A stretch of DNA of 64,000 nt from an uncultured Polaribacter sp. (GTDB lineage: Bacteria; Bacteroidota; Bacteroidia; Flavobacteriales; Flavobacteriaceae): NCBI GenBank assembly GCA_913047375.1, contig CAJWTV010000003.1:19336-83335 (forward strand), read 5' to 3'. Under the pieces are notes generated by a model. That model searched no databases. It was not told where the DNA came from and saw only the letters and a program-made list of their open reading frames with translations. The number at the start of each line of letters is the position of its first letter. Position 1 is the stretch's first letter. This document shows positions 18,998-28,930 of this stretch, piece after piece. The position numbers and the translations under genes are program-made.

Positions 18998-19765
18998 CTA
19001 TTGTGCATACTTTGCAGCATTGATATATTTATCAGCGTTAATACCTTGTTCTGATTTAGAATATTGCTCTTTTATTTTAGTAAAAAATCTTTCAGCTTTT
19101 TTAAAATCTTTTAATTCCATTGCTGTCAATCCTGCTTTCTGTAAAAATAAAGGAGTAGTAAATTCATTATCTCTTTTATTTGCAGCTAGCTGATAATAAT
19201 CTAGAGCTTGCTTTGGTTGATTAATATCTGCAAATGCGTCACCTATAGCTCCTAAAGCAACAGGACCTAGTAGTTCATCATCTGAATTAAATTTACCTAA
19301 ATAATCAATAGCTTTATCATATTCTTTTAGTTGTAAGTAGGAAACACCTGCATAATAATTTGCTAGATTTCCTGCTTTTGTACCACTAAATTTTTCAGAA
19401 ATATCTACAAAACCGTATTTTCCATCTGCACCTTCTAAACCTAAAACAAGTAAAGAATCTACTGAGGAACCGGCAACTGAAGCATTATTAAAATATTTTC
19501 TTGGGAAAGCTAATTCGTTAGAAGCATCTAATTCTTGAGGCTCTATAATATATTTATTATAAGCTAATAAGCCTAATAAAATAATAACGATAGTGACCAA
19601 TCCAATGAATAAAGGCCTACTATTTTTTTCTACCCATTGTTCAGATTTACTAGCAGTATCCTCTAGCGCACTAACCACACTTGCAGTAGTACTTTGCGAT
19701 TCATCAACTTGTTGTTGATCTAATTTATCTGATGTTTTATATCCTTTTTTCTTGTATGTTCCCAT
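18998..19765 (-). CDS. Tetratricopeptide repeat membrane-anchored protein (YfgM-like)
   Basis: One N-terminal TM then TPR units (YYAGVSYLQLKEYDKAIDYLGKF, ALDYYQLAANKRDN). Confidence 0.85.
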   Translation of the reverse strand: MGTYKKKGYKTSDKLDQQQVDESQSTTASVVSALEDTASKSEQWVEKNSRPLFIGLVTIVIILLGLLAYNKYIIEPQELDASNELAFPRKYFNNASVAGSSVDSLLVLGLEGADGKYGFVDISEKFSGTKAGNLANYYAGVSYLQLKEYDKAIDYLGKFNSDDELLGPVALGAIGDAFADINQPKQALDYYQLAANKRDNEFTTPLFLQKAGLTAMELKDFKKAERFFTKIKEQYSKSEQGINADKYINAAKYAQ

Positions 19766-19880
19766 GTTTACTTAAAAAATTAGTGGCGACAAAAATAGTT
19801 TTTTTAATTGGATTTTAAAAGCGTATAATTCGCTAAATTTTCAATAATTTGCGAAACATTCTTTAATATTATCATTATTT

Positions 19881-20960
19881 ATGTATTTACAAAAAATTTC
19901 ATTGGTTAATTTTAAAAATATTGAATCAAAAACTTTTGAATTTCAAGATAAAATCAATTGTTTTGTCGGAAATAACGGTGTTGGTAAAACAAATGTTTTA
20001 GATGCAATTTATTATTTATCTTTTGCTAAGAGCTATTTTAATTCAGTTGCAGTTCAGAATATTAAGCATGGAGAGGGATTTTTCATGGTTGAAGGAGATT
20101 ATCTTTTAAATAACAGACCTGAGAAAATTGTTTGTAGTTTGAAAAGAGGTCAAATGAAAGTTTTAAAAAGAAATGGAAAGAATTATGAAAAATTTTCTGA
20201 GCATATAGGCGAATTGCCTTTGGTTATTATTTCTCCAGCAGATAGAGATTTAGTCACAGAGGGTAGTGATACACGACGTAAGTTTATAGACGGTGTAATT
20301 TCTCAACAAAATAAAAAATATTTAAATGATTTAATTTCTTACAATAAAGTTTTAAGTCAACGTAATGCTTTGTTGAAATATTTCGCAGCAAATAGAACAT
20401 TTGATGCACTTAATTTAGCAGTTTATGATGAGCAACTAGCTGATTATGGATCAAGAATTTATACTGTTAGAAAATCTTTTTTAGAGGAATTTATTCCTAT
20501 ATTTAACCAGAAATATGAAGTAATCTCGGGTGACAAAGAAAGTGTCAATTTAATTTACAAGAGTCAATTACATGATCATTCAATGTTAGAAGCTTTGCAA
20601 AATTCTTTAGAAAAAGATAAAGTTATTCAGTACACAACTGCTGGAATTCATAAAGATGATTTAAGTTTTGAAATAGGGGACTATTCAATTAAGAAGTTTG
20701 GCTCTCAGGGTCAACAAAAATCATATTTAATAGCACTTAAGTTGGCTCAATTTCAATTTATTAGACAACAATCAGAAGTGACACCAATATTATTATTAGA
20801 TGATATTTTTGATAAATTAGATGAAAATCGTGTTTCTCAAATTGTTGAACTGGTTAACAATGATGAGTTTGGACAGATATTTATTACTGATACCCATCAT
20901 GAAAGAACAGAAAATATTTTGAAGCAGAGTAATAAACCTTATCATATTTTTAACTTATAA
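19881..20960 (+). CDS. recF: DNA replication and repair protein RecF
   Basis: [64 protein letters not shown]. Confidence 0.97.
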   Translation: MYLQKISLVNFKNIESKTFEFQDKINCFVGNNGVGKTNVLDAIYYLSFAKSYFNSVAVQNIKHGEGFFMVEGDYLLNNRPEKIVCSLKRGQMKVLKRNGKNYEKFSEHIGELPLVIISPADRDLVTEGSDTRRKFIDGVISQQNKKYLNDLISYNKVLSQRNALLKYFAANRTFDALNLAVYDEQLADYGSRIYTVRKSFLEEFIPIFNQKYEVISGDKESVNLIYKSQLHDHSMLEALQNSLEKDKVIQYTTAGIHKDDLSFEIGDYSIKKFGSQGQQKSYLIALKLAQFQFIRQQSEVTPILLLDDIFDKLDENRVSQIVELVNNDEFGQIFITDTHHERTENILKQSNKPYHIFNL

Positions 20961-21256
20961 TGGCTAAAAGAGAAAACGACTCCTTTTCGGTAAAAGATTT
21001 AATGCAGAGTTTTATCAAAGAAAATAATTTGAGTAAAGGAATGCAAAAAATAAAAATTGAAGAAGCCTGGAATAAATTAATGGGTCAAGGAGTCGCTAAC
21101 TATACTAATTCAGTCCGTCTACAAAATAAAACTCTAATAATACAATTATCGTCATCTGTTTTGAGGGAGGAGCTCGGTTATGGTAAGGAGAAAATTATTA
21201 AAATGATAAACGAGGAGTTTGGAGAAGATATTGTTGTTAAGTTGATGTTGATATAA
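20960..21256 (+). CDS. DUF721 family protein
   Basis: 98 aa downstream of recF with 1-nt overlap (TAATG); EAWNKLMG...LIIQLSSSVLREELGYGKEKIIKMINEEFG. Confidence 0.88.
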   Translation: MAKRENDSFSVKDLMQSFIKENNLSKGMQKIKIEEAWNKLMGQGVANYTNSVRLQNKTLIIQLSSSVLREELGYGKEKIIKMINEEFGEDIVVKLMLI

Positions 21257-21345
21257 ATGTTTGGACTATAGTGGTAAAGCCTCAACTGTTGAGATTTACC
21301 GAAAAGATGTTGCAATAATTAAGTAAAAATAAAAACTTTTCACAT

Positions 21346-21382
21346 AAAAAAAACTCATAACTTTAAAGTTATGAGTTTTTTT
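21346..21382. terminator. Bidirectional terminator between recF-DUF721 and ndk
   Basis: AAAAAAACTCATAACTTT/AAAGTTATGAGTTTTTTT perfect inverted repeat between convergent genes. Confidence 0.88.
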
Positions 21383-21399
21383 TATTAAAATATTTTTTA

Positions 21400-21819
21400 T
21401 TAAAATTGTTCTCTTCTAGAAAAATGAAAATTTCCTTCAATATTAGCATTATCGTCTGAATCAGAACCATGAACAGCATTTTCCCCCATAGAGGTAGCAT
21501 ATAATTTTCTAATAGTCCCCTCGGCAGCATCAGCTGGATTGGTAGCGCCTATTAAAGTTCTAAAATCATCTACAGCATTGTCTTTTTCTAAAATTGCAGC
21601 TACAACCGGTCCACGTGTCATGAACTCAACTAATTCGCCAAAAAACGGACGCTCATTATGCACAGCATAAAAAGATTCAGCATCTGCTTTTGTCATTTGT
21701 GTTTTCTTTAAAGCGACAATTCTAAATCCTGCAGTATTTATTTTTTCTAAAATTGCACCAGTATGACCGTTTTCTACAGCATCTGGTTTAAGCATTGTAA
21801 ATGTTCTATTTGTTGCCAT
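21400..21819 (-). CDS. ndk: Nucleoside-diphosphate kinase
   Basis: [53 protein letters not shown]. Confidence 0.98.
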   Translation of the reverse strand: MATNRTFTMLKPDAVENGHTGAILEKINTAGFRIVALKKTQMTKADAESFYAVHNERPFFGELVEFMTRGPVVAAILEKDNAVDDFRTLIGATNPADAAEGTIRKLYATSMGENAVHGSDSDDNANIEGNFHFSRREQF

Positions 21820-21838
21820 TATATTCTATAATTTTCGG

Positions 21839-21868
21839 CAAAAATACATATTTTAATGTTAAAAACAA
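21839..21868 (-). promoter_or_regulatory. Candidate Bacteroidota promoter for ndk
   Basis: Minus strand TTG-N19-TATTTTTG, about 20 nt upstream of the ndk ATG. Confidence 0.6.
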
Positions 21869-21869
21869 A

Positions 21870-22901
21870 TTAAGGATAAGTCTGAAATAACTCTTGTAAT
21901 AATTTGTCATCTTTACCTCGCATTTGCATCGTAATCTTATTGGTATCAAAATCAAATTTTAATATGCCGAAACTAATTTCAGAAACTACATTTTGGACCC
22001 TATGTTTATTAGTTTCTGAAGTGAAGTTATCATAGGAATGTGTTAGTCCACTTGAAGTGAAATCAATGAGTGGGAAAGGAAGGTCGAATACTTTTGTTTT
22101 TGAAAATTCAGAAATGTGCCTGTCTCCCGATAGTAATAATACCCCTGTCGCTTTACTTTTTTGGATAGTATTTTTAAGTTTTTCAACTTCATGAGGAAAA
22201 TTCCCCCATGTTTCAAAACCATGTTCAGCAGATAAAACTTGAATACTACTCAAAATTATATTAAAATCTGCAGTAGAATTATTTAATTCTTGGCCTAACC
22301 ATTTCCACTGAGTTTGTCCTAAAATCGTTCCAATTCCATAAGTATTTGGGGTGAATCTTTTCTTACTGTCTATTGATTTTGTTAATGCTGTTCTAAAATA
22401 TCTAGTATCTAAAACAATTACTTTAATACTCCCTTTTTCTGTTTTAAAAATTTCGGAATGATAAACTCCCTTTTGGTTTCTTCTTGGGTTATTTTTATTA
22501 ATATTAAAAAAATCTAAAAATACTTCTTGTGATTCATTTTTTTTAGTAAATTCTTTACCACCATCATTCAAACCATAATCATGATCATCCCAAGTAGCCA
22601 TGACAGGAATATCTTTTACTAAATCTAAATATCCTTTTTGATTTCTCAAACTTTCATAATCTTCTTTTAATTTATTCATATTATCAGTATCAGAATAAAT
22701 ATTATCACCTCCCCATATCCACAAATTTGGTTCATTTTTTTTTACACTTTTCCATAAAATATTTTCTAAATTTTGATTATTACAAGAACCAAAAGCAATA
22801 GTGAAATCGCTTTTGATATTTTTTTTAATATTCTGTGCAAATAAGTAATAAATCACAATAATGATAGTGATAATAACGAAGGGTTTTATTGATTTTCTCA
22901 T
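21870..22901 (-). CDS. Alkaline phosphatase D (PhoD)-like metallophosphoesterase
   Basis: FGSCNNQ, LWIWGGDNIYSDT, MATWDDHDYGLNDGG, LLLSGDRHISEF. Confidence 0.93.
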   Translation of the reverse strand: MRKSIKPFVIITIIIVIYYLFAQNIKKNIKSDFTIAFGSCNNQNLENILWKSVKKNEPNLWIWGGDNIYSDTDNMNKLKEDYESLRNQKGYLDLVKDIPVMATWDDHDYGLNDGGKEFTKKNESQEVFLDFFNINKNNPRRNQKGVYHSEIFKTEKGSIKVIVLDTRYFRTALTKSIDSKKRFTPNTYGIGTILGQTQWKWLGQELNNSTADFNIILSSIQVLSAEHGFETWGNFPHEVEKLKNTIQKSKATGVLLLSGDRHISEFSKTKVFDLPFPLIDFTSSGLTHSYDNFTSETNKHRVQNVVSEISFGILKFDFDTNKITMQMRGKDDKLLQELFQTYP

Positions 22902-22979
22902 TTTATACTATGTACGTTCCTAACAAAAGTAAATTAATTTTTTTTAGAACAATGTTATTAAATTGTATCTTTGCCTCTT

Positions 22980-24008
22980 ATGATTTTAAAAGGATTTGAA
23001 GAGTTAAGAGTTTTCTTAGAAAAAAAAAGAAACATAGTTGTAGTAGGTCATAGGAACCCAGATGGTGATGCTATGGGATCTACTATAGCCTTGTCTAAGT
23101 ATTTAAGCAAAAAAGGTCATAATGCAACTGTTATTGTTCCTAATGAGTGTCCACAGTTCTTAGATTGGATGCCAGGTTCTGATGAAGTATATCATTTTGA
23201 CTGGCAAAATACTCAGTCACAAAGAGAAATTAATAACTCTGATATTATATTTTTATTAGATTTTAACGCCTTACATAGAGTTGGTTCAGATATGCAGAAT
23301 ACTCTAGAGAAATATACTAATGATTTTGTAATGATCGATCATCATCAACAACCAGAAGATGTAAAGTATATGTATTCAGACGTTGAAATATGTTCAACTA
23401 GTCAAATGGTTTATCAATTTATAGAATTAAATAATGATTTAGATTTAATTAATGCAGATATAGCTACTTGTCTATATACTGGTATTATGACTGATACAGG
23501 ATCTTTTCGCTTTAGATCTACAACAAGTAAAACCCATAAAATTATTGCAGATTTAATAGATAAAGGAGCTGAGAATGATAAGATTCATAATAATGTTTAT
23601 GATGCTAATTCTTATAACAGATTATTGCTACTAGGTCAAGCATTAAGTAATTTAAAAATTATCCCAGAAAATAAAACAGCTTTTATTACTCTTACTAGCG
23701 ATGAAAAAAAACAATTTGATTTTCAAAAAGGAGATACAGAAGGTATAGTAAATTACGCATTATCCCTTAAAGGGATTATTTTTGCTGCAATTTTCATTGA
23801 AGATGAAGAACAAAAAATAATAAAAATATCTTTTAGATCAAAAGGTGATTTTTCAGTAAATAAATTTTCAAGAAACCATTTTGAAGGTGGTGGTCATGAT
23901 AATGCTGCAGGCGGAAAATCTGATTTATGTATGAGCGATACTGTTCTTAAATTCACAAAACTTATAACTAAATATAAAAATGATTTAGAAATTTCTTATG
24001 AAGATTAA
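22980..24008 (+). CDS. DHH/DHHA1 family phosphoesterase (NrnA-like)
   Basis: VVGHRNPDGDAMGSTIAL, LLDFNALHRVG, MIDHHQQPED, FEGGGHDNAAGG. The ORF track begins at TTG 22971; ATG at 22980 preferred. Confidence 0.93.
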   Translation: MILKGFEELRVFLEKKRNIVVVGHRNPDGDAMGSTIALSKYLSKKGHNATVIVPNECPQFLDWMPGSDEVYHFDWQNTQSQREINNSDIIFLLDFNALHRVGSDMQNTLEKYTNDFVMIDHHQQPEDVKYMYSDVEICSTSQMVYQFIELNNDLDLINADIATCLYTGIMTDTGSFRFRSTTSKTHKIIADLIDKGAENDKIHNNVYDANSYNRLLLLGQALSNLKIIPENKTAFITLTSDEKKQFDFQKGDTEGIVNYALSLKGIIFAAIFIEDEEQKIIKISFRSKGDFSVNKFSRNHFEGGGHDNAAGGKSDLCMSDTVLKFTKLITKYKNDLEISYED

Positions 24009-24528
24009 AGGATTAGTTTTGTTTTTATTATTGAGTTTTGGATGTGAAAAAAATGAGCCAAGGAGACCTATTAATCCTAGGCCTTCAACAACTTTATTTC
24101 ATCAAACAGCTAAAGAATCAAAGGCTTTAAATCAATTGGAGGTAAAAATTATTGAGGATTATATTTCTAAAGATTCTATAAAAAAATATGAATTATCTAA
24201 AAATGGTTTTTGGTATTTTTACAGAAATAAAATTACGCTTAATCAACCAAAACCAAAATACGGAGATGAAGTTATTTTTGAATATGATATATCAGATTTA
24301 CAAGGAAACATAATTTATGACAAAAAATCTTTAGGAGTAAAAAAATATAGAGTAGATAAAGAAGATTTTATTTCCGCTCTTCAGAAAGGAATAAAGTTGA
24401 TGAAAGTTGGAGAAACCATTACATTTGTAATTCCTTCTTATCATGCTTTTGGTTTTTCCGGTGATGGAAGAAAAATTAAAATTAGTCAAATAATAAAAAG
24501 TACAGTAACATTAATAAATATAAAATAA
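23998..24528 (+). CDS. gldI: Gliding motility-associated FKBP-type peptidyl-prolyl isomerase lipoprotein GldI
   Basis: Lipobox SFGC; FKBP-like domain YGDEVIFEYDISDLQGNIIYDKK...LMKVGETITFVIPSYHAFGF. Confidence 0.85.
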   Translation: MKIKGLVLFLLLSFGCEKNEPRRPINPRPSTTLFHQTAKESKALNQLEVKIIEDYISKDSIKKYELSKNGFWYFYRNKITLNQPKPKYGDEVIFEYDISDLQGNIIYDKKSLGVKKYRVDKEDFISALQKGIKLMKVGETITFVIPSYHAFGFSGDGRKIKISQIIKSTVTLINIK

Positions 24529-24531
24529 GAT

Positions 24532-25266
24532 ATGAAGATTATGATAATTAAAGTTTTAACATTAGCAACAGTTTTAACAGTTTTAGCTTCTTGCAACAAC
24601 CAACAAACAGAAAAGAAAATATTAGAAAATGAAGTAGATTCTGTAAGTTATGCGCTGGGTCTAGATATGGCTGTTAAAATTAAATCAAATTGGGACAAAG
24701 CTGATGTTAATATATATCAGCAAGGATTCAGGAATGGAATGGACTCTTTGAACCTTTTAATGAATCCTAAAGATATTAACTCAGTATTAAATACTTTTTT
24801 CAGAAAACTTCAAACTCAGAAAACCAAAGCTCAATTTGATAAAGCTTCAAAAGATGCTGAAGGAAACTTTAAAGATGTTAGAAATGAAGGTATTGCATTT
24901 CTAAAAGATAATAAAACCAAACAAGGAGTTAAAACAACTGCGAGTGGTTTACAGTATTTAATTATGAAAGAAGGAAAAGGAAATAAACCCTCAGGACCAA
25001 CAACGAAGGTTAAGGTTCATTACCATGGTACAAATATTGATGGTATAGTATTTGATAGTTCTGTAGATAGGAAATCACCAGCTGTATTTGGTTTAAATCA
25101 AGTAATCAAAGGTTGGACTGAAGGAGTTCAGTTAATGAATGTAGGATCTAAATATAAATTTTTTATCCCCCAAGAATTAGCATATGGAGCACAACAAAAG
25201 GGTCCAAATATTAAACCTTTTTCTACATTGATTTTTGAAGTTGAGTTGTTAGAAATAATGAATTAA
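24532..25266 (+). CDS. FKBP-type peptidyl-prolyl cis-trans isomerase lipoprotein
   Basis: Lipobox LASC; FKBP_N segment plus canonical FKBP domain VFDSSVDRKSPAVFGLNQVIKGWTEG...ELAYGAQ. Confidence 0.95.
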   Translation: MKIMIIKVLTLATVLTVLASCNNQQTEKKILENEVDSVSYALGLDMAVKIKSNWDKADVNIYQQGFRNGMDSLNLLMNPKDINSVLNTFFRKLQTQKTKAQFDKASKDAEGNFKDVRNEGIAFLKDNKTKQGVKTTASGLQYLIMKEGKGNKPSGPTTKVKVHYHGTNIDGIVFDSSVDRKSPAVFGLNQVIKGWTEGVQLMNVGSKYKFFIPQELAYGAQQKGPNIKPFSTLIFEVELLEIMN

Positions 25267-25269
25267 TAT

Positions 25270-26352
25270 ATGAGAAATTTTAAATATTTATTTATTTTAT
25301 TAATAATAATATCCTCTTGTAATTCTAGTTATAAAGATTTAAGTGATGGACTATATGCAGAAATGCTAACATCTAAAGGGAATATTATTATAGAATTATA
25401 TGCAGAAGATACTCCATTAACTGTTGGTAATTTTATTGGTTTAGCTGAAGGAAACCATCCAAAAGTGACTGATTCATTAAAGGGTAAAAACTATTTTGAT
25501 GGACTTCGTTTTTACAGAGTAGTCCCAAATTTTATAATACAAGCAGGTGACATTGGAGAATCAGGAAGTGGTGGTCCAGGTTATGATTTTTCAGACGAAT
25601 TCCCAAAAGATTCTTCTGGGGTATTAAAATACAAACATGATGGTGCAGGAGTTTTGTCTATGGCAAATCCAGGAAGTCCAAATACAAACGGAAGTCAGTT
25701 TTTTATTACTCATAAACCGACACCTTGGTTAGATGGTAAACATAGTATTTTTGGTAAAGTAGTAAAAGGGCTAAACGTTATTGATTCGATAGTTAAATTA
25801 GATACTATTTTATCAGTTAAAATTATTAGACTTGGAAAAATAGCTAAATCTTTTGATGCAGCTAAATCTTTTATTGATGGTGAAATTATTGCAAATAAAG
25901 CCAAAGAGGAAAAAAGTAAACAATTAGAACAGGCAGAGCAAGTTAGATACGATCAATTTTTAGAAGCAAGAAAATTAAATTATACAAAAATGGGAGCAGA
26001 CAAGGTAGTTGCATCCTCATCTGGTTTAAAAGTTTTAAAGTTAAAAAACACTTCAGGAAAAAAAGTTGTTATGAATAAGCCTATAACAATTAATTATACA
26101 TTGTTTTTAGGTAACGGACAACGATTGCAATCTACTCTTGATAAAGGTGGAAAACCATTTGTTTTTCAATTAGATGATAAGAAAAAACCACTAATAGCTG
26201 GTTTTAAAGAAGGCTTGACTCAACTTAGATTAGGTGAGAAAGCTCGTCTTTTTATACCTTATTATATTGCTTATGGTGAAAAAGGTGGTGGGCCATTTCC
26301 TCCAAAAGCAGATATCATCTTTGAAGTAGAAATTTTAAAAATCGGCAAATAA
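25270..26352 (+). CDS. Cyclophilin-FKBP fusion peptidyl-prolyl isomerase lipoprotein
   Basis: Lipobox ISSC; cyclophilin core FYRVVPNFIIQAGD...GSQFFITHKPTPWLDGKHSIFGKV, then FKBP-like C-terminal domain. Confidence 0.93.
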   Translation: MRNFKYLFILLIIISSCNSSYKDLSDGLYAEMLTSKGNIIIELYAEDTPLTVGNFIGLAEGNHPKVTDSLKGKNYFDGLRFYRVVPNFIIQAGDIGESGSGGPGYDFSDEFPKDSSGVLKYKHDGAGVLSMANPGSPNTNGSQFFITHKPTPWLDGKHSIFGKVVKGLNVIDSIVKLDTILSVKIIRLGKIAKSFDAAKSFIDGEIIANKAKEEKSKQLEQAEQVRYDQFLEARKLNYTKMGADKVVASSSGLKVLKLKNTSGKKVVMNKPITINYTLFLGNGQRLQSTLDKGGKPFVFQLDDKKKPLIAGFKEGLTQLRLGEKARLFIPYYIAYGEKGGGPFPPKADIIFEVEILKIGK

Positions 26353-26353
26353 T

Positions 26354-26914
26354 TTGTTAGAATCAATCTTACAAAAAGACAAAGAGCTTTTAGTTTTTTT
26401 AAATAATTTAGGTAATGAACACTGGGATTCATTTTGGTTGCTAATTACAAATCAATTTAATTGGTCACCGTTGTTTATTTTTATCTTTTATTTAGTGATA
26501 AAATTAAATGGTTGGAAACGAGGAGGTTTTATTATTTTTTCTATGATTTTATTAGTAGCTTTTTCTGATCAATTCGTCAATTTAATTAAGAATACTACAT
26601 CAAGATTACGTCCGAATAATGATCCTGAAATTCAAGATCTCTTAAGAACATTTATAAGACCAAAAAGTTTTAGTTTCATTTCTGGCCATGCAACTACCTC
26701 AACTTTTTTCTCTGTTTTTACTATTTTATTATTCAGAGAAAAATATAAATACATATATTTAATAATATGTTTCCCTATACTATTTGCATACAGTAGATTG
26801 TATTTAGGAGTTCATTTTCCTATCGATATTGCTTTAGGTATCTTAACAGGTGTAATACTGGCTAATTTCTATTTTAGACTTTATAAGAAAGTTGACAAAA
26901 AATTATTTGGGTAA
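26354..26914 (+). CDS. PAP2 superfamily phosphatase
   Basis: KNTTSRLRPNN, FISGHATTSTFF, SRLYLGVHFPIDIALG triple motif; TTG start. Confidence 0.92.
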   Translation: MLESILQKDKELLVFLNNLGNEHWDSFWLLITNQFNWSPLFIFIFYLVIKLNGWKRGGFIIFSMILLVAFSDQFVNLIKNTTSRLRPNNDPEIQDLLRTFIRPKSFSFISGHATTSTFFSVFTILLFREKYKYIYLIICFPILFAYSRLYLGVHFPIDIALGILTGVILANFYFRLYKKVDKKLFG

Positions 26915-28906
26915 TTTTTTATTATTAAAATACAAATACTTAGTACTATGATAATATGCAGATAAAAGGCTATCCATACTTTGTGCAATTCTAGGTTGTA
27001 GCTTTTTAATATCTTTAATATTATCAGTACTTAAGCTGTATAAACCAGTTTTTTGAGAAATATTAGTCTTTTCATAGTAATAATTACCCTTAATTAACCC
27101 TACAGCTTTTTCACCTTTACTTTCTATATAAACAAAAGCACAAGTATTTACATTAGTACTGTCTAATAAATCTCTTCCTAGAGTGTAATTTATGTAGTCG
27201 ATTTTGGCTAAACTAGTTGCTGTAGGAAATATGTCAACTAACTTCGCATATTTGTCTAAAACTTTAGATTTTACATATTTTGGAGCATGTATAAAAAAAG
27301 GAACATGATGTCTTTGAATACCTAAATCATTTTCATTATTTTTTAAGAAGTCTAACTTTTTCATACCACCTCTATGATCTCCAAAAAAAACAAAAATGGT
27401 ATTATCATAATAGCCAGATTCTTTTGCTCTTTTTAAAAAACGAGCTACATTAAAATCTAAATAACGAATACCGTTCAACTGTCCTAATGATCTAAACCCT
27501 CCACTAAGTAAAGTTTCTTCTGTAATTTCATTTTCTAATATTGGTATAAACTCCTCTTTTTTATCAGGTACCGTAAATGGCATATGATTTGTAGCTGTTT
27601 GAATATAAGCGACAAATGGTTTTTCTTTTACATGTAATTTTTTAAATATTTTATCAGACTCTTTAAATAGCTCATAATCGTCAATCCCCCATACATCTGC
27701 TCTTACTTCATTTTCAAAACTACCTTCTTCATAAATCTTTAAACCCTCAATATTAGATTGAAAAACACCTCTAATATTCGCCCAATTGGCACTTCCTCCT
27801 ATGAGATATAGTTTTTGGTATGACTTATATTGGTCAAAAATAATACGTTGATCTATTGCTAAAGGGTTTCTAGAAACCGTCTTAACATCATCTATATCTG
27901 GTAAGCCTGTAATACTAGCAAAAACACTTCCAGCTGTTCCTGGTTTATGGACATAGAATTTGGAAAAACTTAAGCTCTCTTTAATTAAAGCATCCATATT
28001 TGGAGTAGTGTTTAAAGGGTTTCCGTAGAAACTCATTGGAGCAGTACCTGTAGACTCTAACATCACATAAATTACATTAGGTTTTTTATTATACGTAGTT
28101 GTAAATGTTACTTTTTTCTCAAACGAAATCCTGTCTTTTGGTAAATTTAAGTAACTAGCTAATACAGGATAATATTTTTTAAACTTATCCATATCTACAC
28201 CTTCACTTCTAAAAGCAAAGCTATCGAAAAAGTATAAAATAGGATTTAGACCAAATTGATTTACTTTATTATCCTTTGAGAAGAAAGCTTCACTCCATCT
28301 TAGAGGATAATGAGTTGTACTATTGTATATCCCATAAGAGAGTAATATAATAACCCCTAAGAAGTATATTGCTTTATTTTTTTTTGAAAGAGAAATAAGA
28401 CAGTTTTTATTAGATGTATATAGATAATTTGAAATATTATAAATTAACAACCCAAAAATAAAAACACCTAGTAATCCCCTGTATATTGGATAACTTTCAA
28501 ACAGAACTTGTGTAGATATTTTAAAATTACTTAGAAAGCGAAGAGAACTAGCGTCTAATCTCATTGCTAAATACTCGTAGTAGCCAAAATCAAATAAGTA
28601 AAAAAGTAAAACTATTGTATAAACTGATGTTAAATATATTGAGTTGACCCACTTATAAATAGTTTTTTTAAAAAAACGATCATTTACTATAAATATAAGA
28701 ATGGCTAGTGGAAAAAATGAAATAATAGCCAGCTTGATGTCAAAACGAATTCCTAATAAAAAAGCTTTTTTAATTTCCTCCGTAGAAATATTATCTAGGT
28801 CTAATGAATAATTATAAAATATAACTCTAAATAGGATATTGAAAATAAATAAGAAAAAAATATTCTTAAAAATATACTTTAAATAATTTGGTATGAAATT
28901 TAACAT
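26903..28906 (-). CDS. LTA synthase family membrane sulfatase
   Basis: Five N-terminal TMs then sulfatase domain NVIYVMLESTGTAPMSFYGNP..TTPNMDAL...FVFFGDHRGG. Confidence 0.93.
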   Translation of the reverse strand: MLNFIPNYLKYIFKNIFFLFIFNILFRVIFYNYSLDLDNISTEEIKKAFLLGIRFDIKLAIISFFPLAILIFIVNDRFFKKTIYKWVNSIYLTSVYTIVLLFYLFDFGYYEYLAMRLDASSLRFLSNFKISTQVLFESYPIYRGLLGVFIFGLLIYNISNYLYTSNKNCLISLSKKNKAIYFLGVIILLSYGIYNSTTHYPLRWSEAFFSKDNKVNQFGLNPILYFFDSFAFRSEGVDMDKFKKYYPVLASYLNLPKDRISFEKKVTFTTTYNKKPNVIYVMLESTGTAPMSFYGNPLNTTPNMDALIKESLSFSKFYVHKPGTAGSVFASITGLPDIDDVKTVSRNPLAIDQRIIFDQYKSYQKLYLIGGSANWANIRGVFQSNIEGLKIYEEGSFENEVRADVWGIDDYELFKESDKIFKKLHVKEKPFVAYIQTATNHMPFTVPDKKEEFIPILENEITEETLLSGGFRSLGQLNGIRYLDFNVARFLKRAKESGYYDNTIFVFFGDHRGGMKKLDFLKNNENDLGIQRHHVPFFIHAPKYVKSKVLDKYAKLVDIFPTATSLAKIDYINYTLGRDLLDSTNVNTCAFVYIESKGEKAVGLIKGNYYYEKTNISQKTGLYSLSTDNIKDIKKLQPRIAQSMDSLLSAYYHSTKYLYFNNKKLPK

Positions 28907-28930
28907 AACTGCATTTTGTTTCGTGATGTA

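Noticed and set aside
23020-23028. A9 run in the DHH gene, and a run of about 10 A in oxyR (near 54250)
   Set aside because: Expected in AT-rich coding sequence with Lys-Lys codons; no domain-boundary position as seen in dnaX, so not proposed as functional slippage.
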